Origin: Rhea pennata
Taxonomy: Eukaryota; Chordata; Aves; Rheiformes; Rheidae
Length of the DNA: 64,000 bases
NCBI RefSeq assembly: GCF_028389875.1
Contig: NC_084665.1
Location: forward strand, 5,663,001 to 5,727,000
Direction: 5' to 3'
Positions within the stretch are counted from its first letter, which is position 1, and the number at the start of each line of letters is the position of its first letter. The notes under the pieces are model-generated. The model worked only from the letters and a program-made list of their open reading frames with translations, had not been told where the DNA came from and did not search any database. A program made the position numbers and the translations under genes. Positions 36,401-48,960 of the stretch are shown here, piece by piece.

Positions 36401-39400
36401 CAAAATTTCAAGCACTTCCCAAAATGAGATGGCAAAGATAGCGGAATTTTTTTTAGTATTACAGGAGTTTTCATAGTTTGTGTAGTTTTGGCTAAAAAGA
36501 AAAAAGTATTTTTAAAAGATAATTAATTTTAAAAATCTTTGATAGTTGCCTTTAGGATTGAGAATCCCTCAAGTACTGGTAAGATAACATTTTCTTGCCT
36601 TAACTTTCCAAGTTGGCAATGTTTCCACCATTGACTTTAATGACATTTAGCACAATGGCTAAACCAACTTGGCCTTCCCAAGGATCGAGGACTCTGTTTT
36701 GCGAGAAGCATGTGGATGCCACTTTGCCTTCCTCTTTCCTCCTTGGAGAGGGGGAAGAGACTGTGAGCATCGCTCAACTTTGCTTGTTTGTTTTTTTAGC
36801 AGATTAAATCTTGAGTAGCACCATGCTGCTGCGATAAGCATCTAAGCAGGCTTTCTTTTTAGCTACTTCCAGTTTTCTAATAGCTGTGGGATGCAGGAGC
36901 AGTTGATACTGCACAGAGTGATCCTAGCCACAGCAAGGATCTTTAGGAAACCATCTCTGTCTCCGTTGCCGAAGTTTGATAGATGAAGCTCTCTAGCTCA
37001 CAAAGGGAAAGACTTCTAGCATCTTGCAGCCCTGTCCCCCTCCAAGTGGAGGCATGGGGAAGGAAAACTCTCACGTGCCTGTCTTATCCTCATCTTTATA
37101 AGAGATAATTACAGGGGTTAGGGAGAGAAAAGATGCCAGATTCAATGACTCTCACTGCCTGCTAATACAAAAGTGTGGAGTAATCCTTGACCATTTTCAT
37201 ACTAAATGTTGCCACGATGCTGTTTTCCATTCCTTGCACTACTCATCTTGCCTAGAAAGTCATTTCCTACACTTTTGTTCAATCTCATACTATCTTGCTT
37301 TCCCTTTGTGCCATCTTAAATGCCAGTCACCCAACATTTTTTGATAGCGATACTGCTGGGGGCTTGAGAGTTCCTGCTCTCCTATGCATCTATCTTGATA
37401 TCAGAGTTAAAGTTCAGAAATAAAAAATTAAGCCCCTTGTACTTGTGCATGTGATTTCAGATCTGGTTCTTCTGCACTGTTGGTGATACAAAGGGGGCAG
37501 ATGAAAAGATTAGCTGGGATAGCAGTGCAAGAAACCCCCAGAAGTCGTAACTGCAGCTGGCCGTACCCAAGACGGGTGCAAAGCAAACTGCTTCCAGGCT
37601 CAGCCTGCTCGTGGGGCACTCTCACCCACAGCTAGCTTAGGGCAGTTCTAATTTTGCTGATTTTGAGACAAATTGTTAGCAAAATAGGCCTCAAAGCAGT
37701 AGAGAGCAACAAGCCTGCTGCCGAGTCCTGTCCTAGCAGAAGGAATGTTGCTTCAAGTCATGCTTTACACATCATGTCAAGGACCATGTTGATGGTTTCC
37801 CTCTGATCTCTTCTCCCTGCAATGTGCCCAGTTCCTGCCTGCAATCTGAAACAGTCCAAAATGCCCCGTAAAACACGAGGTGGAAGGAAGAGTTTCCACC
37901 CTAAAACAGAATCAAACTGTAAGGAGAGACTGCAAGGACCTAGCGATAACTGAGTAGACAGTGAGTATCTGTGGGTGATGCATGTCTATGTAAGAAGATT
38001 TCGTGGTGACAGCAGGGAAGGAAAAAGATCGCTAAGAATTGCAGAAACGTGCAAAGATGTTTTGTAAGGGCAAACTTTCTCTACTGAACGTTAATTGCTT
38101 TCCACAGGTACAAAATGCACTTTAAATGATGAAAGGAGTGGCTGACAAGCAACAAGTATTCAACAGATATCAGAGAATGCAGTTGAGGTTAATTACCTTC
38201 TCTTAAAAAGGAAAACAAGCAAAAAATGTTTTTTCTAAAAAGGTGAACATCTGTCTGAGACAGAATCTTATCTCTAAATTCCTGTCGTATACTTCAATGG
38301 GAAGAGCAGCAAGAAAAGCAGTGAAAGGGGCTGGCGCAGTGAGTCACAGTGATTATTTCCCATCTCTCAGCATCAGGCATCCGTTCTTTGCTTCTCTTGA
38401 ATCAAAGTACCTTTAGAAACATGAGGAGTGCCAGGAGCTGCTCACAGCTCCCTCCAGGGCCGTATTTCACCGTCTGTAAAGCATTTACGTCTACTTCCCC
38501 AAGCTTCACATTTTCACCCCAAATTAGTCTCTTCTAATGGTCAGAGCTGGGAAGGCAAATGTCAGCTCACAAACCCGGGTTTGCAGGTACTGATGGTGCA
38601 CCACAGGCTCTGGAGGCCTTTGGGCACCAGACGTGCAGAACGTGCTGGTGTTTATCAGCAAGTCTGGGCAGCAAGGCGCTCCAGCAGTTGACTGACAGCC
38701 CATAAACATGTATCAGGGAGAGCCAGCCCTTATATCTGCTTCAGTGGCTTGACTGGCCCCACCTTCCCTGTAAATTGGAAAGTGTCAGTCAAGGTGCTCC
38801 AGAGATGGTTAAAACGAGGCATGCTCTAATACCCAAGCTTCTTTTATGTCCTAGTGCCTTGAGGCGCATTTAGAAAATGCATCCAAATTTTATCCCAAAT
38901 TGTAGGATTTAGCCAAGAGCACTTTATAAGGGTCATTAAGAGACCTTAGCCACAGAATGTCAGCATACTATATAAATATATATATATATATATGCGCATG
39001 TGTGCACAAACACACCACTTGCATATACTCACATCACGGTAAATTTCTGTACTGTGTAGGTTTAAATAACATGTTAGTAACTAATATGTAACATGTTTTG
39101 TCTCTTTTGCATCAGTGTTGCTAATTTTGTAGGCAAATATGCATACATGCATACATAAAGACCCCATGAAAACTTGACCCTCAGTTTATGGAAACTCATC
39201 CTCAAAATTCAAAACTTCCATCTTTAAAATGCAAAAAGTATTGTAGAAAGTTAGTGTTTTTCAAGGGACTGAAAAAATAAACATTTTCAATTTTGGTACA
39301 TGGAAAACTGGCTTCTGTTAAGCTATGTAGGTATTAGGCTTGTTGCTATCACAGTAAGTTTAGTCTATACAGCTTCCATCCTAAGTGGCAGGTTTTTTGT

Positions 39401-40560
39401 GAGATTCACTGGTTGTGAGTATATTAGACCATCAGAAGCTGTAATGCAATATGATCCTGCAGTGAGCACTTTCTTTATAGATGGTATTCCCATTTTGCTG
39501 TTATTTTGATTAGGGAACTAACTGGCCCCAAGATTTTCTTCATTAAAAAAAAAAAGAGAGGGAAAGAAAATCTTATTTTAATAAGTCTGTGCCTCACACA
39601 GTCGAGTTTCAATACAAAAAATTTCTCCTTTCATCAGAAAGCTGATTTAATTTGCTGCAAGGTTAAACGTTAAAGGCTTCTGTCTCATGACCACGAATGC
39701 CCAAACTAAATTCGGCGCATTGCTTAAATTTCTAGCTGCAGTGCATTTAGCCTAATTGCTTTAGTAAGTTGGGTGCTTAGTAACTACTACTCTTCTGCAT
39801 TTTAGCCTTTAAAGGAGAGCCATGAAATAAGCCTGAGGGGCACAGGTGGGCTAGCCGGCTCTTTGGGATTCACCTGTGGGGTCTGACCATGTCCTCAGCC
39901 CAGGTCTGTCGAGGCTCTTCTGCTGACAAGCAAGAGTTTAAACACCTGTAGGTTTGAGCTATTTAAGCCCAAATCAATTTTGAAGCAACTAGAAAGGGTG
40001 AGCAAAATGGTTCAGGTTTCAGGGGGCTGTCAGCTAGATGTGTGCGCTGGGCCTTTGAGGATTTGGCCAGACGCTCGGAGATTGCTTCGCCTTTGTCTTG
40101 GCCCTCAGAAAGTCAGCTGGACATCACCCAGCTGCCCACCTCTGGCCGGGGAGGGCGAGAATTTAACAAAAAACTGAGTTACGGCTAAGCATTTCCTGAT
40201 TTTTGCGGGCCAAGCGATTTGGAGTCGGTTTCGGCGCCTATACGACGTTAGCTGTAAAAATCATCAGGAGTCAAGCTTGTGGCCATTCCTGCGATGAGGA
40301 AGGCAGGCTTTTGCTTTTGGAACGAGGAGCAGGGCAAGCGCCGGGGCAGTGCAGGAGAGGAAGCTGCCCTGGCTGCCCTTGGTGGACCAAGCCCCGAGTA
40401 CCCAGCTTTTTCCTCTTTGTTTATGGCCTTTACAAGCTTTTTGGTTCTCACGCAACGTATATGTCATTAAATGGCGGATGCCTCTTTGCACATGTTGTTG
40501 TGATGGCCTGTGGCAACCTGAATTAATTGTTTCAGGAGCTGATGGTGGTTACCAGCTGTA
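33441..40560. other. intergenic DNA between WDPCP and OTX1
   Basis: No supported gene. It contains a small CpG-rich patch at about 35,690-35,810 and a TA tract at 38968-38993. The open frames are short and carry no recognisable domains. Confidence 0.5.
38968..38993. repeat. (TA)n microsatellite
   Basis: TA tract with one AAA interruption, followed by ATGCGCATGTGTGCAC, an alternating purine-pyrimidine extension. Confidence 0.85.
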
Positions 40561-40725
40561 ATTATTATAATTTGCATTTATAAAAACACCTTTCATCTAA
40601 GGATCTCAAAATCCTTTTGTGTGCATTTAATTAAGCCTCACAACATCCTGTGAGGTAAGTGTCAAGAGCGTTGTTATATCCATTTTTTTACAGGGGATTC
40701 TCCAAGGAAACAAGGTCAGTCTCTG
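40561..40725 (-). mobile_element. MIR-like amniote SINE fragment
   Basis: On the + strand the order of blocks matches the reverse complement of an amniote MIR-type SINE: AAACACCTTTCATCTAAGGA, then CTCAAAATCCTTTTG, then AAGCCTCACAACATCCTGTG with AGGTAAGTG, and then CCATTTTTTTACAGGGGATT. The blocks around CTCACAACA...GTGAGGTA and TTTTTACAG are characteristic. The element is old and truncated. Its ends are approximate. Confidence 0.55.
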
Positions 40726-43150
40726 ACGTGACTGGTACGTGGTTCACATCACACTTGCACTGGACAGTGCCACTACCCCAGCTGCAGGAGCTAGGGGTGC
40801 TGATCTAGGGCAGTTTGTGTCTCCCACAGAGCTCTTAGCTCTGGGGGGACACAAGTACTGAGCCATTACCTACACAGCCTGGGTTCTCATTTTGGGATAT
40901 CTCCTTCCTACCCAGAAGCCCTCTAACAGCAGAAGAGGCTTAGGAAGAAAAACAGACCTTAGAGCCAACCTTACCTTCGATCCAACCTTAGCAGCAATCC
41001 CTTCTGTAGTATCAGCTGAATCCTAGATTACTGCTGGACTGTGATATTCAAGAGTGAGGTCCAGCTCAAGCAAAGTAGACTTGGCACTTGAATGGACAAA
41101 AGGAGGAGACACTCAAGCAGGTCTTGAAGCCTGATTTCCCCCCCCCCCCAATGCTACTTTCTTATTTAAATTGATCCTGACTCCCTGTAAGCTCTGCTGA
41201 TATTAGCCCTAAGGAACATAGGTCTAAATATGTGACTGCAAATTGAGTAAAAAGTCCTGGGCCATACGCTCTTGAGTTCTTTCCCACCCCCATCAGTCTA
41301 TAAGGGCTCGTTTACCTGTGGCAATGGCCAGATTAGCTATTTTGAAAGAGCATCCCCTGCAGATGCACTTCTCCCAAACTAAAAGTTGCTTTATTATTCT
41401 GAAATGAGTGGACTTGCAGGAATGGAATGATTATTCTGACTCGAATCAGAAGGAAAGTCATTTCACTCCTAAATAGATCCTTTACCCACAATATTCTAAA
41501 AGTATCTTCGTATTATACATGCCAAGGTTTTGTCGTAGCACCAGCCACACGTGTGACTGCGCTGGGGGTAAGTGCAGAGCTGTTCTTCATTAGGAAAGCA
41601 GGAGGAAAACAAACAGTTTTGGGTTTGGTGCCACTAAAGAACTTTGGCAATAGCCTCAAATCAGTGCTTGCTGGGGGGTGAGATGAGGATCCCACTTGGG
41701 TTATTTTGGGTCACAGCAATGCCTCGGTGGGTACTCTGCTCTCCTTTTTGGACCTCAGTCACTCGCAGTGATTTGAGATGAACTCTGCCTGCCCAGGCAC
41801 CAGAGTCGCTGCCGCGGGGAATTGCTTCATATCTCCGGGATGTGTAGGATGTGTACTCGCATGCCCTCGCTGCCTCCCAACACCAGCTGTACATGCAGCT
41901 TGCCGTCAGGAACCTGTACCTCCAGTATTGCAATATCTCTTTCAGTCTCTGTCATCAAGAGTTTAAATACAGTTCAGATCAGTGTTAGTGGCCCAGCTCC
42001 AAAAGAAGAGAATTGCTGCAATTCGTTATCTTGACAAATTAACTGGTCTGAGGCAATTCCTTTTTGAGAGAGATACAATTAGCTAACTCTTGAACTCTAG
42101 CCTTGCTCCGGCGCTATAGCATAGTCGTGCACCTGCTCCCAACATTGCTGAGGCTGCTGCTAAGCCTTTTCCGCCTGCAAACCTACTCCTGCGTCCCGGG
42201 ACAGCGAGCCATAGCATCGGATGGCTGTGCCAAAGGCGGCACCGGGAGCTCTGCGCGCCAGCAAGTGCCGCCACGCATCCCGAGCACCCGCTTTTTGCCT
42301 CGGCGCTCTGCAACTGCTCACTCCTGCAGGTTACAAGAGGCAGGACTCGCACGGGCTGAGAAAACCTCCAGCCTAGTGGACCAGGTGCTGCCCAACTATT
42401 TTCAACACTGCTGGAAGCACGGCAGGTTCCTCGCAGCCCTCTCGTACCCCTTTGGAGTGCTTTTTCTGCGCAGGATTCAGTCAGGAGCTTCTAGTTGCAA
42501 CCCCTCAGTCCCTATACACTCGGTGGAAACCAGGTTGGGATGAGTTACAGTATCCTGCCCACGACACAGGGAGGAATTAGTGCTTGGGGAAAGTGCAGCA
42601 TGAACTCCAGCTTTTCCCTGGTTTCCTTGGCTGCCTGGCCTGGAGGAACAGCTCTTTTCCGCCTCCTTCCATCAAGCAATGAAAATATGTCAACAGCTAC
42701 ATGTAATTTTTACATCCTTATGTGGGCAGAGGCAGTTGTCCTCCGTTTCTCTATAGAAAGCAACTACTTCAGCCCCTCAACAGCAGCTTGATTTCGGGCA
42801 TGCTCTTCTGTTGCACAAGAGCTTCCAGGTGCTAAAAGACATCCCTTAATCATTCCTCCCAGCCGTTCCCTTGTGGAAACTCTCCGTTGAGGATAAAACC
42901 TTCCTGTGGAAGGCTTGTGTCTGCCTGGAGCCTCTTTGCATGGACGTGGTGGCTGGGAGGCTCCTTGAGCCCCTCTTTGAAGTCCAAGCCTTCATCCTCC
43001 AAAACCTTTCTCTCTCTTTTCCAATTTATCAGTTTGACCGGTTTCCAGCTGGCAGCATTTCATCGCAGGCTCCCATTCTGCGTCTTCGATTTGCCTGCAG
43101 ATGCCCTCCTGCCTCGGTTAAAACCTGCAAAGGTTTTCTTCTCCCCTGAG
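40726..43150. other. intergenic DNA
   Basis: No supported gene. A C12 homopolymer lies at 41138-41149. GC content begins to rise after about 42 kb. The open frames at 42103-42543 and 42871-43228 are taken as composition effects. Confidence 0.5.
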
Positions 43151-43169
43151 CCTCCCTCCGGTCGGGCTG

Positions 43170-43680
43170 GCACAAGTCCCTGCTCTGGACGCCCCGCGGG
43201 CAGAAGCTGGCTCTGCTGCCGGAGGTGACGCGGAGGTGGTGCCCCTCCTTCAAGAGGTCTCCCGAAGAGCAGCCGCCGGTCTGAGCTACCACTCGTCGAC
43301 CGGAGAAAGCGCCTGCTCGCCAGGCAGCTCCTGCCGCCGGCGCCCGCTGCGACGCGCCGGCAGCCTCCCGCGCTGCGTCGCGTCTCGGCCGCTCAGCTCG
43401 CTCGGCAGCACCGCGGGCGGGCGGCGGCGCGGCCCGCGCGCTGCCGAGCCGATGAGGCAAGCTTCACGTGGCTCGGGAAAACCTGCCCAACGTCTCGGGT
43501 TGCGAGAGCGCTCTGGCGCGGACGCTGCGCGAGAGGCTGAGGCGCAAGGGCCGGGAACCGGAGCGAGGCCCCGGCTGCTCGGCGGCCGGCCGCGGCCGCG
43601 TCGGGATCGCCCCGTGAGACGCGCTCCTTTTTTCATTACTATTAGACACTACAGGCACTGCGAGCCTGGTTCCTAAGGAA
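43170..43680. promoter_or_regulatory. CpG island
   Basis: Dense CG dinucleotides (for example GCCGGCCGCGGCCGCG near 43582-43600) with long overlapping open frames on both strands, as expected from composition alone. No domain was recognised in any frame. It is probably a non-coding CpG island of the OTX1 regulatory domain. Confidence 0.55.
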
Positions 43681-43919
43681 CCTGATGACACGGGCTCCGG
43701 GGAGGTACAAAAAACTTCTCAGCCTCTATCCTGGTTTGGCTTAATTTGGTGCCCGGTTTTAGCAGAGTGCGTCGCAAACCCGCAGTAGAAGCGGAAATCC
43801 CAGCTGGAGCTGGGAGAGACTCGGCACGTCCATTTGCAGGAAATCTTAAAATCAGTTTTCTCTGCTAGTTGCAGAAGACTGCTCAGGAAAATATATCTGC
43901 CTACGCTAAAAAAAAAAAA

Positions 43920-44200
43920 AAAAAAGCATTTACTAATGTTAACTGCTGCTTGAGTTTTATCGCACAGCTTTCATTTTAACTATTAAATTTCCTGGCACAC
44001 CCGCTGGAACAGTTGTGCTGCTGCTACTTATGCCTAATACCCAACTAGTGAAATAATGACACATTATGCCTTTATTAAGGGTTGCTGCTACTTAGGAGTG
44101 ATTAAAGTGTTATCTTCTGAAGTATCAAATCGTTAAATTACAACACAAATAGGAGATATTCGGATTTAATGCACCTTTTCCAGCGCTCTCGACAGGAACA
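43920..44200. promoter_or_regulatory. candidate non-coding regulatory element (AT-rich pocket with direct repeat)
   Basis: AT-rich segment just right of a CpG island. It contains a perfect 12-base direct repeat TGCTGCTACTTA at 44019-44030 and 44083-44094, and repeated TTATGCCT. ATTA and TAAT homeodomain cores occur around these. Conservation cannot be judged here. Confidence 0.25.
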
Positions 44201-44861
44201 GCTGTCCGTGATGATTTTTTAAAAGGGCTATAAAAACAGTATTTCAGCAATTGCAGTTTGTCAAATGAGACCTGCCAGCCCTGGGAAATAATGTAGTAGT
44301 GTAAAAATAATCTAAAAACAAGCGGCCGTAATAAAAACTGGACCAAAATAAGCAGAGAAGTTTTATTTCGCCCCCGCACAAACAAAGCCGGTTGTTTTTG
44401 AGGGGTCTCCTGCAGGAATTTGCTGAAACTCGACAGTTTTACTAGATGCTGTTTATTTAGAAAGGCGTTTTCAGGAAAAACAATTCTGGCTAGGGAAAAG
44501 AGCCGGCTGCACTCAAGGCGGTGAGGAAAGTCCCCCTTGATTTCAGCAGCTTAAGGACGTTCCCCTGGGGCTTTAGAAAGGAAAGCCCAGGAGAGAGTTA
44601 AGGTGGAGCAGCTTGGGAAGGGGCGAAATCGTGCCCCGTCTTCCCCCCCGCCGCGGTTACTGCCCCGAAACTGCAACCCGCAGCCGCGCGAACGCGCCGT
44701 TTCAACAGGCCAAACAACAGACAACGAAGCAAATACAGGATAAAAGGGGGTAGGAGCGTATTTGTGTGAAAATACCTGTTCAGGTTAAAAAAAAGTACAT
44801 TTTGTTTAGATGCTACAACAAAAATTTGTTATCATTTGGATTATTACTGCTGTAGAGTTTT

Positions 44862-44886
44862 AATGGTTAAGCTTGGCTTAACCATT
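44862..44886. repeat. perfect inverted repeat, 11-base arms, 3-base loop
   Basis: AATGGTTAAGC (44862-44872), loop TTG, GCTTAACCATT (44876-44886). A GGATTA motif (K50 homeodomain site) lies 19 bases upstream of the left arm, at 44838-44843. Confidence 0.9.
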
Positions 44887-44925
44887 TGCATTCAGACTCT
44901 CGATTTGTTTCTTTCAGAAAAACTC

Positions 44926-45091
44926 TTTTTTTTTTTTTTTTTTTTACTTTTTTTTTTTTAAAGGAGCCCTATGGCTGCGCTGTGGGTGGATCACTGGGAG
45001 TTCGCTGGGATAGATTTGCAACTCCTGAAGCAAAAAAAAAAAAAAAAAAGAAAGAAAAAGAAAGAAAGACAGAAAAAAGAAAGAAAGAAAG
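44926..45091. repeat. poly(T) / poly(A) flanked segment
   Basis: T20 at 44926-44945 and T12 at 44948-44959, then a 72-base unique segment, then A18 at 45032-45049 continuing as a purine-only GAAA-type tract to about 45091. The opposing homopolymers can pair. Confidence 0.85.
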
Positions 45092-45289
45092 CTGATATTT
45101 TATCAGTAGAAGGAGTTACATTTTTTGAACTTACTGAATTTTTGAAAGATGAGCGTGAGGAGCTCTGGTGAAACGCCTGCTTCAGTGCTTTAGAGGCGCC
45201 CTGTGTCCCCGCTGCCTGGGGAGGTCGTACGGAGACGTGGGATGGGGCAGAACTGGCTCGGCGTGCCCTGCCGCGCGCACAGCGCCGCG

Positions 45290-45510
45290 GCCAAGTGGCT
45301 TATCTGGCGCCTATCAACTAGTTTATTTTTCTATTTTTCATGCCAAAGAAAGCTACGTTTTTTGGGGTTTTGTTTACAATGGCAGCTGCCACTTTGTGAA
45401 TAATTTAATGGCTTCTGTAAAGTAGAGCTGTCAATTTTGCAAACAATATTAAAAGCAGATTTTCATCTTGCCAGGTGATTGCATGTTTTGCAATGCATTT
45501 TCCCCCCGGA
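45290..45510. promoter_or_regulatory. candidate neural regulatory element
   Basis: AT-rich block containing a SOX-type ACAATGG directly followed by the palindromic E-box GGCAGCTGCC (about 45377-45391), then TAATTTAATGG and AAACAATATT. Such clusters are typical of neural enhancers, but this is motif reading only. Confidence 0.25.
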
Positions 45511-48174
45511 AGTCTGGTGGCGGAGACTTCGACATGGAAGTAGCTTGCAGTTTGCAGACGCGGATCCAACAGACGATAGAGACAGTTAAATAATGGCACA
45601 TAAATGAGCAGGGGAGGCCTGAGGTCGAAATGCCGGTGTGTCGTGTTCAGAGAGCAGGATGCTCTCTGGAAGGAGAAAGCGGACAGGAAAACTTTTAGCA
45701 GACTTCTAAAGAAATGCATTTGGCTATTGCAGACAGGTACTAGATGTAGCTACAGCAGCCATCAGCAAATTTTGGAAATCAGATATGTGCATTGTTCTGT
45801 TTTTTCCTACAATATTATCTTAACATTGGCCATGATAAATAGGATTTTGCAGAGAAGGATTTTTAGCAAAAAAAAAATCAAAAGGAAAAAAGCTCTTCAT
45901 TTTATTGAATCTGATAAATGATTTTTAAAATGAAATAACAATGCTAGCCAAGATCCCTGCCGTCAAATTTTTAAAATTCAAATTCAAAACCCCAGCTCCT
46001 AACGCTGTAACCAAGACCTGAGTTAGAATTAAAAACAGGGGGGTTATCTGCGATAGCCGAAGGAAGATCTCAGATTACTTGAGGCTGAAACCTTCAGGCA
46101 CGACTTGTGAGCCCTCTGATGGCAGCGCAAGTCAAGTCTTCGTCCAATGCCAAGCCGTAGCCCGAACACTTATCTGGATGTAAGGACTACCTTTTCCCAG
46201 CTCTGCAGTGCTCTTGCCAATTTTTTTCCCCCTTCTTCATTAATGTGTTGTTACTGGTTTGGGATTTTTTGTTTTTAAATTGTGTTCCTTCCAGGTTTTT
46301 TCTCCTGCCGCAGCACTCTGCTGCTGAGGAACCCAGCCCAACGTCCCACAACAAAAACGCCCATTTCTTCGTGCTCCAGAGAGCTCGTGGCAGATAGTTT
46401 AGCGGCTTCTGTCAGATATTTAATTTAGACGTGAGAGTGCGGGTGGCTCTGTTGGCACGTCCCGTAGGTCAGACCTGTGGTAGTGCCCCGTGGTCCGGCG
46501 GTCACGGCTCGGGCTGCGCGCGCACCGCTTCCTTTCCAGTAGGTCCCGGAGCACCGGCTGACAGGCGCAGCCACGCTGCGGCCGCAGCGCAGTGGACTTG
46601 CTTACGGGGTAGTTTTCTCCAGCTCGGTCATTACACTCATATAGCTCATAGCGTTCCTACATTACAAGCGTGCCAAGCAACTGCTGGCACGTCCGGACTG
46701 CGGCTCCCTCGCACGTTACCGAACAGGAAGGTCCCTTGCAGAACATGCATTTTGATCCCTTTGAAATGGTGTGAAAGGGTTGCGATTTATTCAACGGGTG
46801 AGAGAAGACACAGGCTGGCAGGACGAGCGAAGGGGCTCGGGTCGAAAGCCCTGGTTTATTTCCCTTCTCCAACCATGCTGCCCTTTGGGCGTCTCTCAGA
46901 CTTCGGCGTCCTGAAATGCCATTGCTGCCTGAATCTAGGCCGGTTTCAGGCGTGATGCCTAAGGAGAAGCTGTAAAATGTGAATATTGGTAGAAGTTTGC
47001 ACGTTGAAGGGGCAAGTTGTGCGTGCCTCCTTAGACATGACTGAGTGACTGAGTGGGTGGAAAGAAAAAAAGAAAAAAAAAAGAAAAGTGAATTACATCA
47101 GCTTGACTCATCGTGTAGGTCTTAGCTTTCACATTTAGAAAAGAAGGGTGTTGAACATTTCCCTCCCGGAAAGCTGAGCCCTAGCGAAGGGAGAGTCTCT
47201 TCGGGACGAAGCACTTAAATCGCAGGTAGAAGAGACGGTTCGGACCATGGTTCTCGCCACCGAAGGGATCAGACTTGATCCCACAAGAGCCATGGTGGGT
47301 TTTGCCTAAACACATATCAACAGGAATCTTGTCTAAGCCGTTTTTTCTCACTTCTTTACACACATCAAAAGCAGCTTGTGCTGCAACTTTAACTTACCTG
47401 TGTTGTTCCCCCTCCTTCTCCCATTGCTTTACTCTAAGTTAGGCTTCAAGAAGGGCTCTTCAGCGAGAAGTGTGCAGGAGAAACCTGCTTTACTCACTCT
47501 TAATTTGAGTTTCCTGGACATAGGGCATTACTCAGATACAGCTTTTTTGCTGTCCTCCTTTTTGTCTTCGGAATTTTTGTTCCCAATGGAGGAGCAGTTG
47601 CACCCTGGCCGCTTCCCCTCTCATGCTCATCGCAGGGCTGTGCTCCTGCCTGGAGACCCCGGGGCGTCTTCGGTTGTTTGCAATGATTTCCTGCGTTATT
47701 CCGTGTTTGGAAATCAGAAACACACGGAGAGGGCATCAGTTACTCAAGGAAGCCAAACCCGACATCCCACCGTCTCTCATTCAGCCCATGTTAATAATAT
47801 TTAAATAATGTGAAAAATAAAAATAGTCCGCGGCGACTGTACGGAGTTAGCTTTCAGGACTTGGGGACTGAGAAACATCTGGGGGCAGATTTGCCCTGTA
47901 AGCTGCTGAGCAGCCTGGGTCTCCGGCCAAAATGTAACCTAGCAGGACGGTAAAGCCTGCGAGCGCGTTGTGTTCCCTGCGCTGCCCACGGTGTTGCCAT
48001 GGGTATCGGGCAGATTAGCCTATACGGGATGCGGGAAGGCAGAGAACAAGGGGAGAACAGGATTAGAAAAGGAAAAAATGCGGAAGAGCCTTATGATTTT
48101 GAGCAAAATCTTTTAAAGTCTTTATCTGTAACAGGATTTTTCCTTAATCCAAACTCTGCTAGCCTTGGGTTTGA
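45511..48174. other. intergenic DNA
   Basis: No supported gene or recognised repeat. The 174-codon open frame at 46431-46955 shows no family features. Confidence 0.45.
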
Positions 48175-48240
48175 GATATATGTATATATATATATACACA
48201 CACATATATATATATATTTATATATATATATGTATATTTT
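48175..48240. repeat. (TA)n/(CA)n microsatellite
   Basis: TA tract with an internal CACACACA segment. A C18 run follows at 48275-48292. Confidence 0.9.
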
Positions 48241-48309
48241 AATGTGTCACAGCTAGAACATGCCGTGTGTCCGTCCCCCCCCCCCCCCCCCCGGTATTTT
48301 GAAGTGGTT

Positions 48310-48960
48310 GGGGTATTTTGAGGCAGCACCCTTGCCCAGAGGGCTCGGCTCCCAGCTCGGGCAGCACGCGGGGCGTACGCGGGCTCCCGCAGTCTGCCCG
48401 ACGTTGCCGTGCTGCGCGAGGCAGGAGCTGCGCGGGGCGGGGGGCGAAAGCCCAGCGCTTGGCAGCCGCCGGGACCTTCTCCGGGAGGCGGTCTGGAGCC
48501 GGCATCTCCTCCCGGCTGTCAGGGCGCGGGCGCTCGCCCCTTCCCAAACCCTCTTCCGCGTACCTTACCGCACCTTCTTTCCGAGGCGAAAGGCGGAAGC
48601 GCGCGGGTTTCGGTGAGGTTCGCTCGGTTAGAGAAGAGGACGCCCGCGTCCGTCCGTACCGGCACCCGAGGCGAGCGAGTGCTGACCTGTTGCGCGCACC
48701 GGTGCCCTTCGGCGAGCCTGACGGCGTAACCCCGTTGCTCCCGGCAGAGCTCCTGGGGCGTTCCGGCAGGGACGACGCTTCAGGCGAAGCTCACCTCGAG
48801 CAGTCGGCAAAGCGCCCAGGAGAGCACGGCCTCCCGCCCGCTGCTTCGGCTCCGGGGCCGCCGGCACGGGGCTCTTCCAGCAGGTGAGCGGGGCAGGAAA
48901 GGGCTCGGGAGCAGCGGGCGACAGCTTGCTCTGCCGGCTGCCAAAGGGGCCAAGAAAATT
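48310..48960. promoter_or_regulatory. CpG island
   Basis: Very CpG-rich with overlapping long open frames on both strands (for example 48318-48887 and 48628-48972), none with a recognised domain. Probably a non-coding island. Confidence 0.5.

Noticed and set aside
38586-38700. possible WDPCP exon after GGTTTGCAG
   Set aside because: Open for about 38 codons in phase, but with no similarity to the family and a weak pyrimidine tract.
42083-43691. several overlapping frames of 90-146 codons near 42-43.7 kb
   Set aside because: They occur on both strands of a CpG island with Arg/Ala/Gly/Pro-biased translations; no domains.
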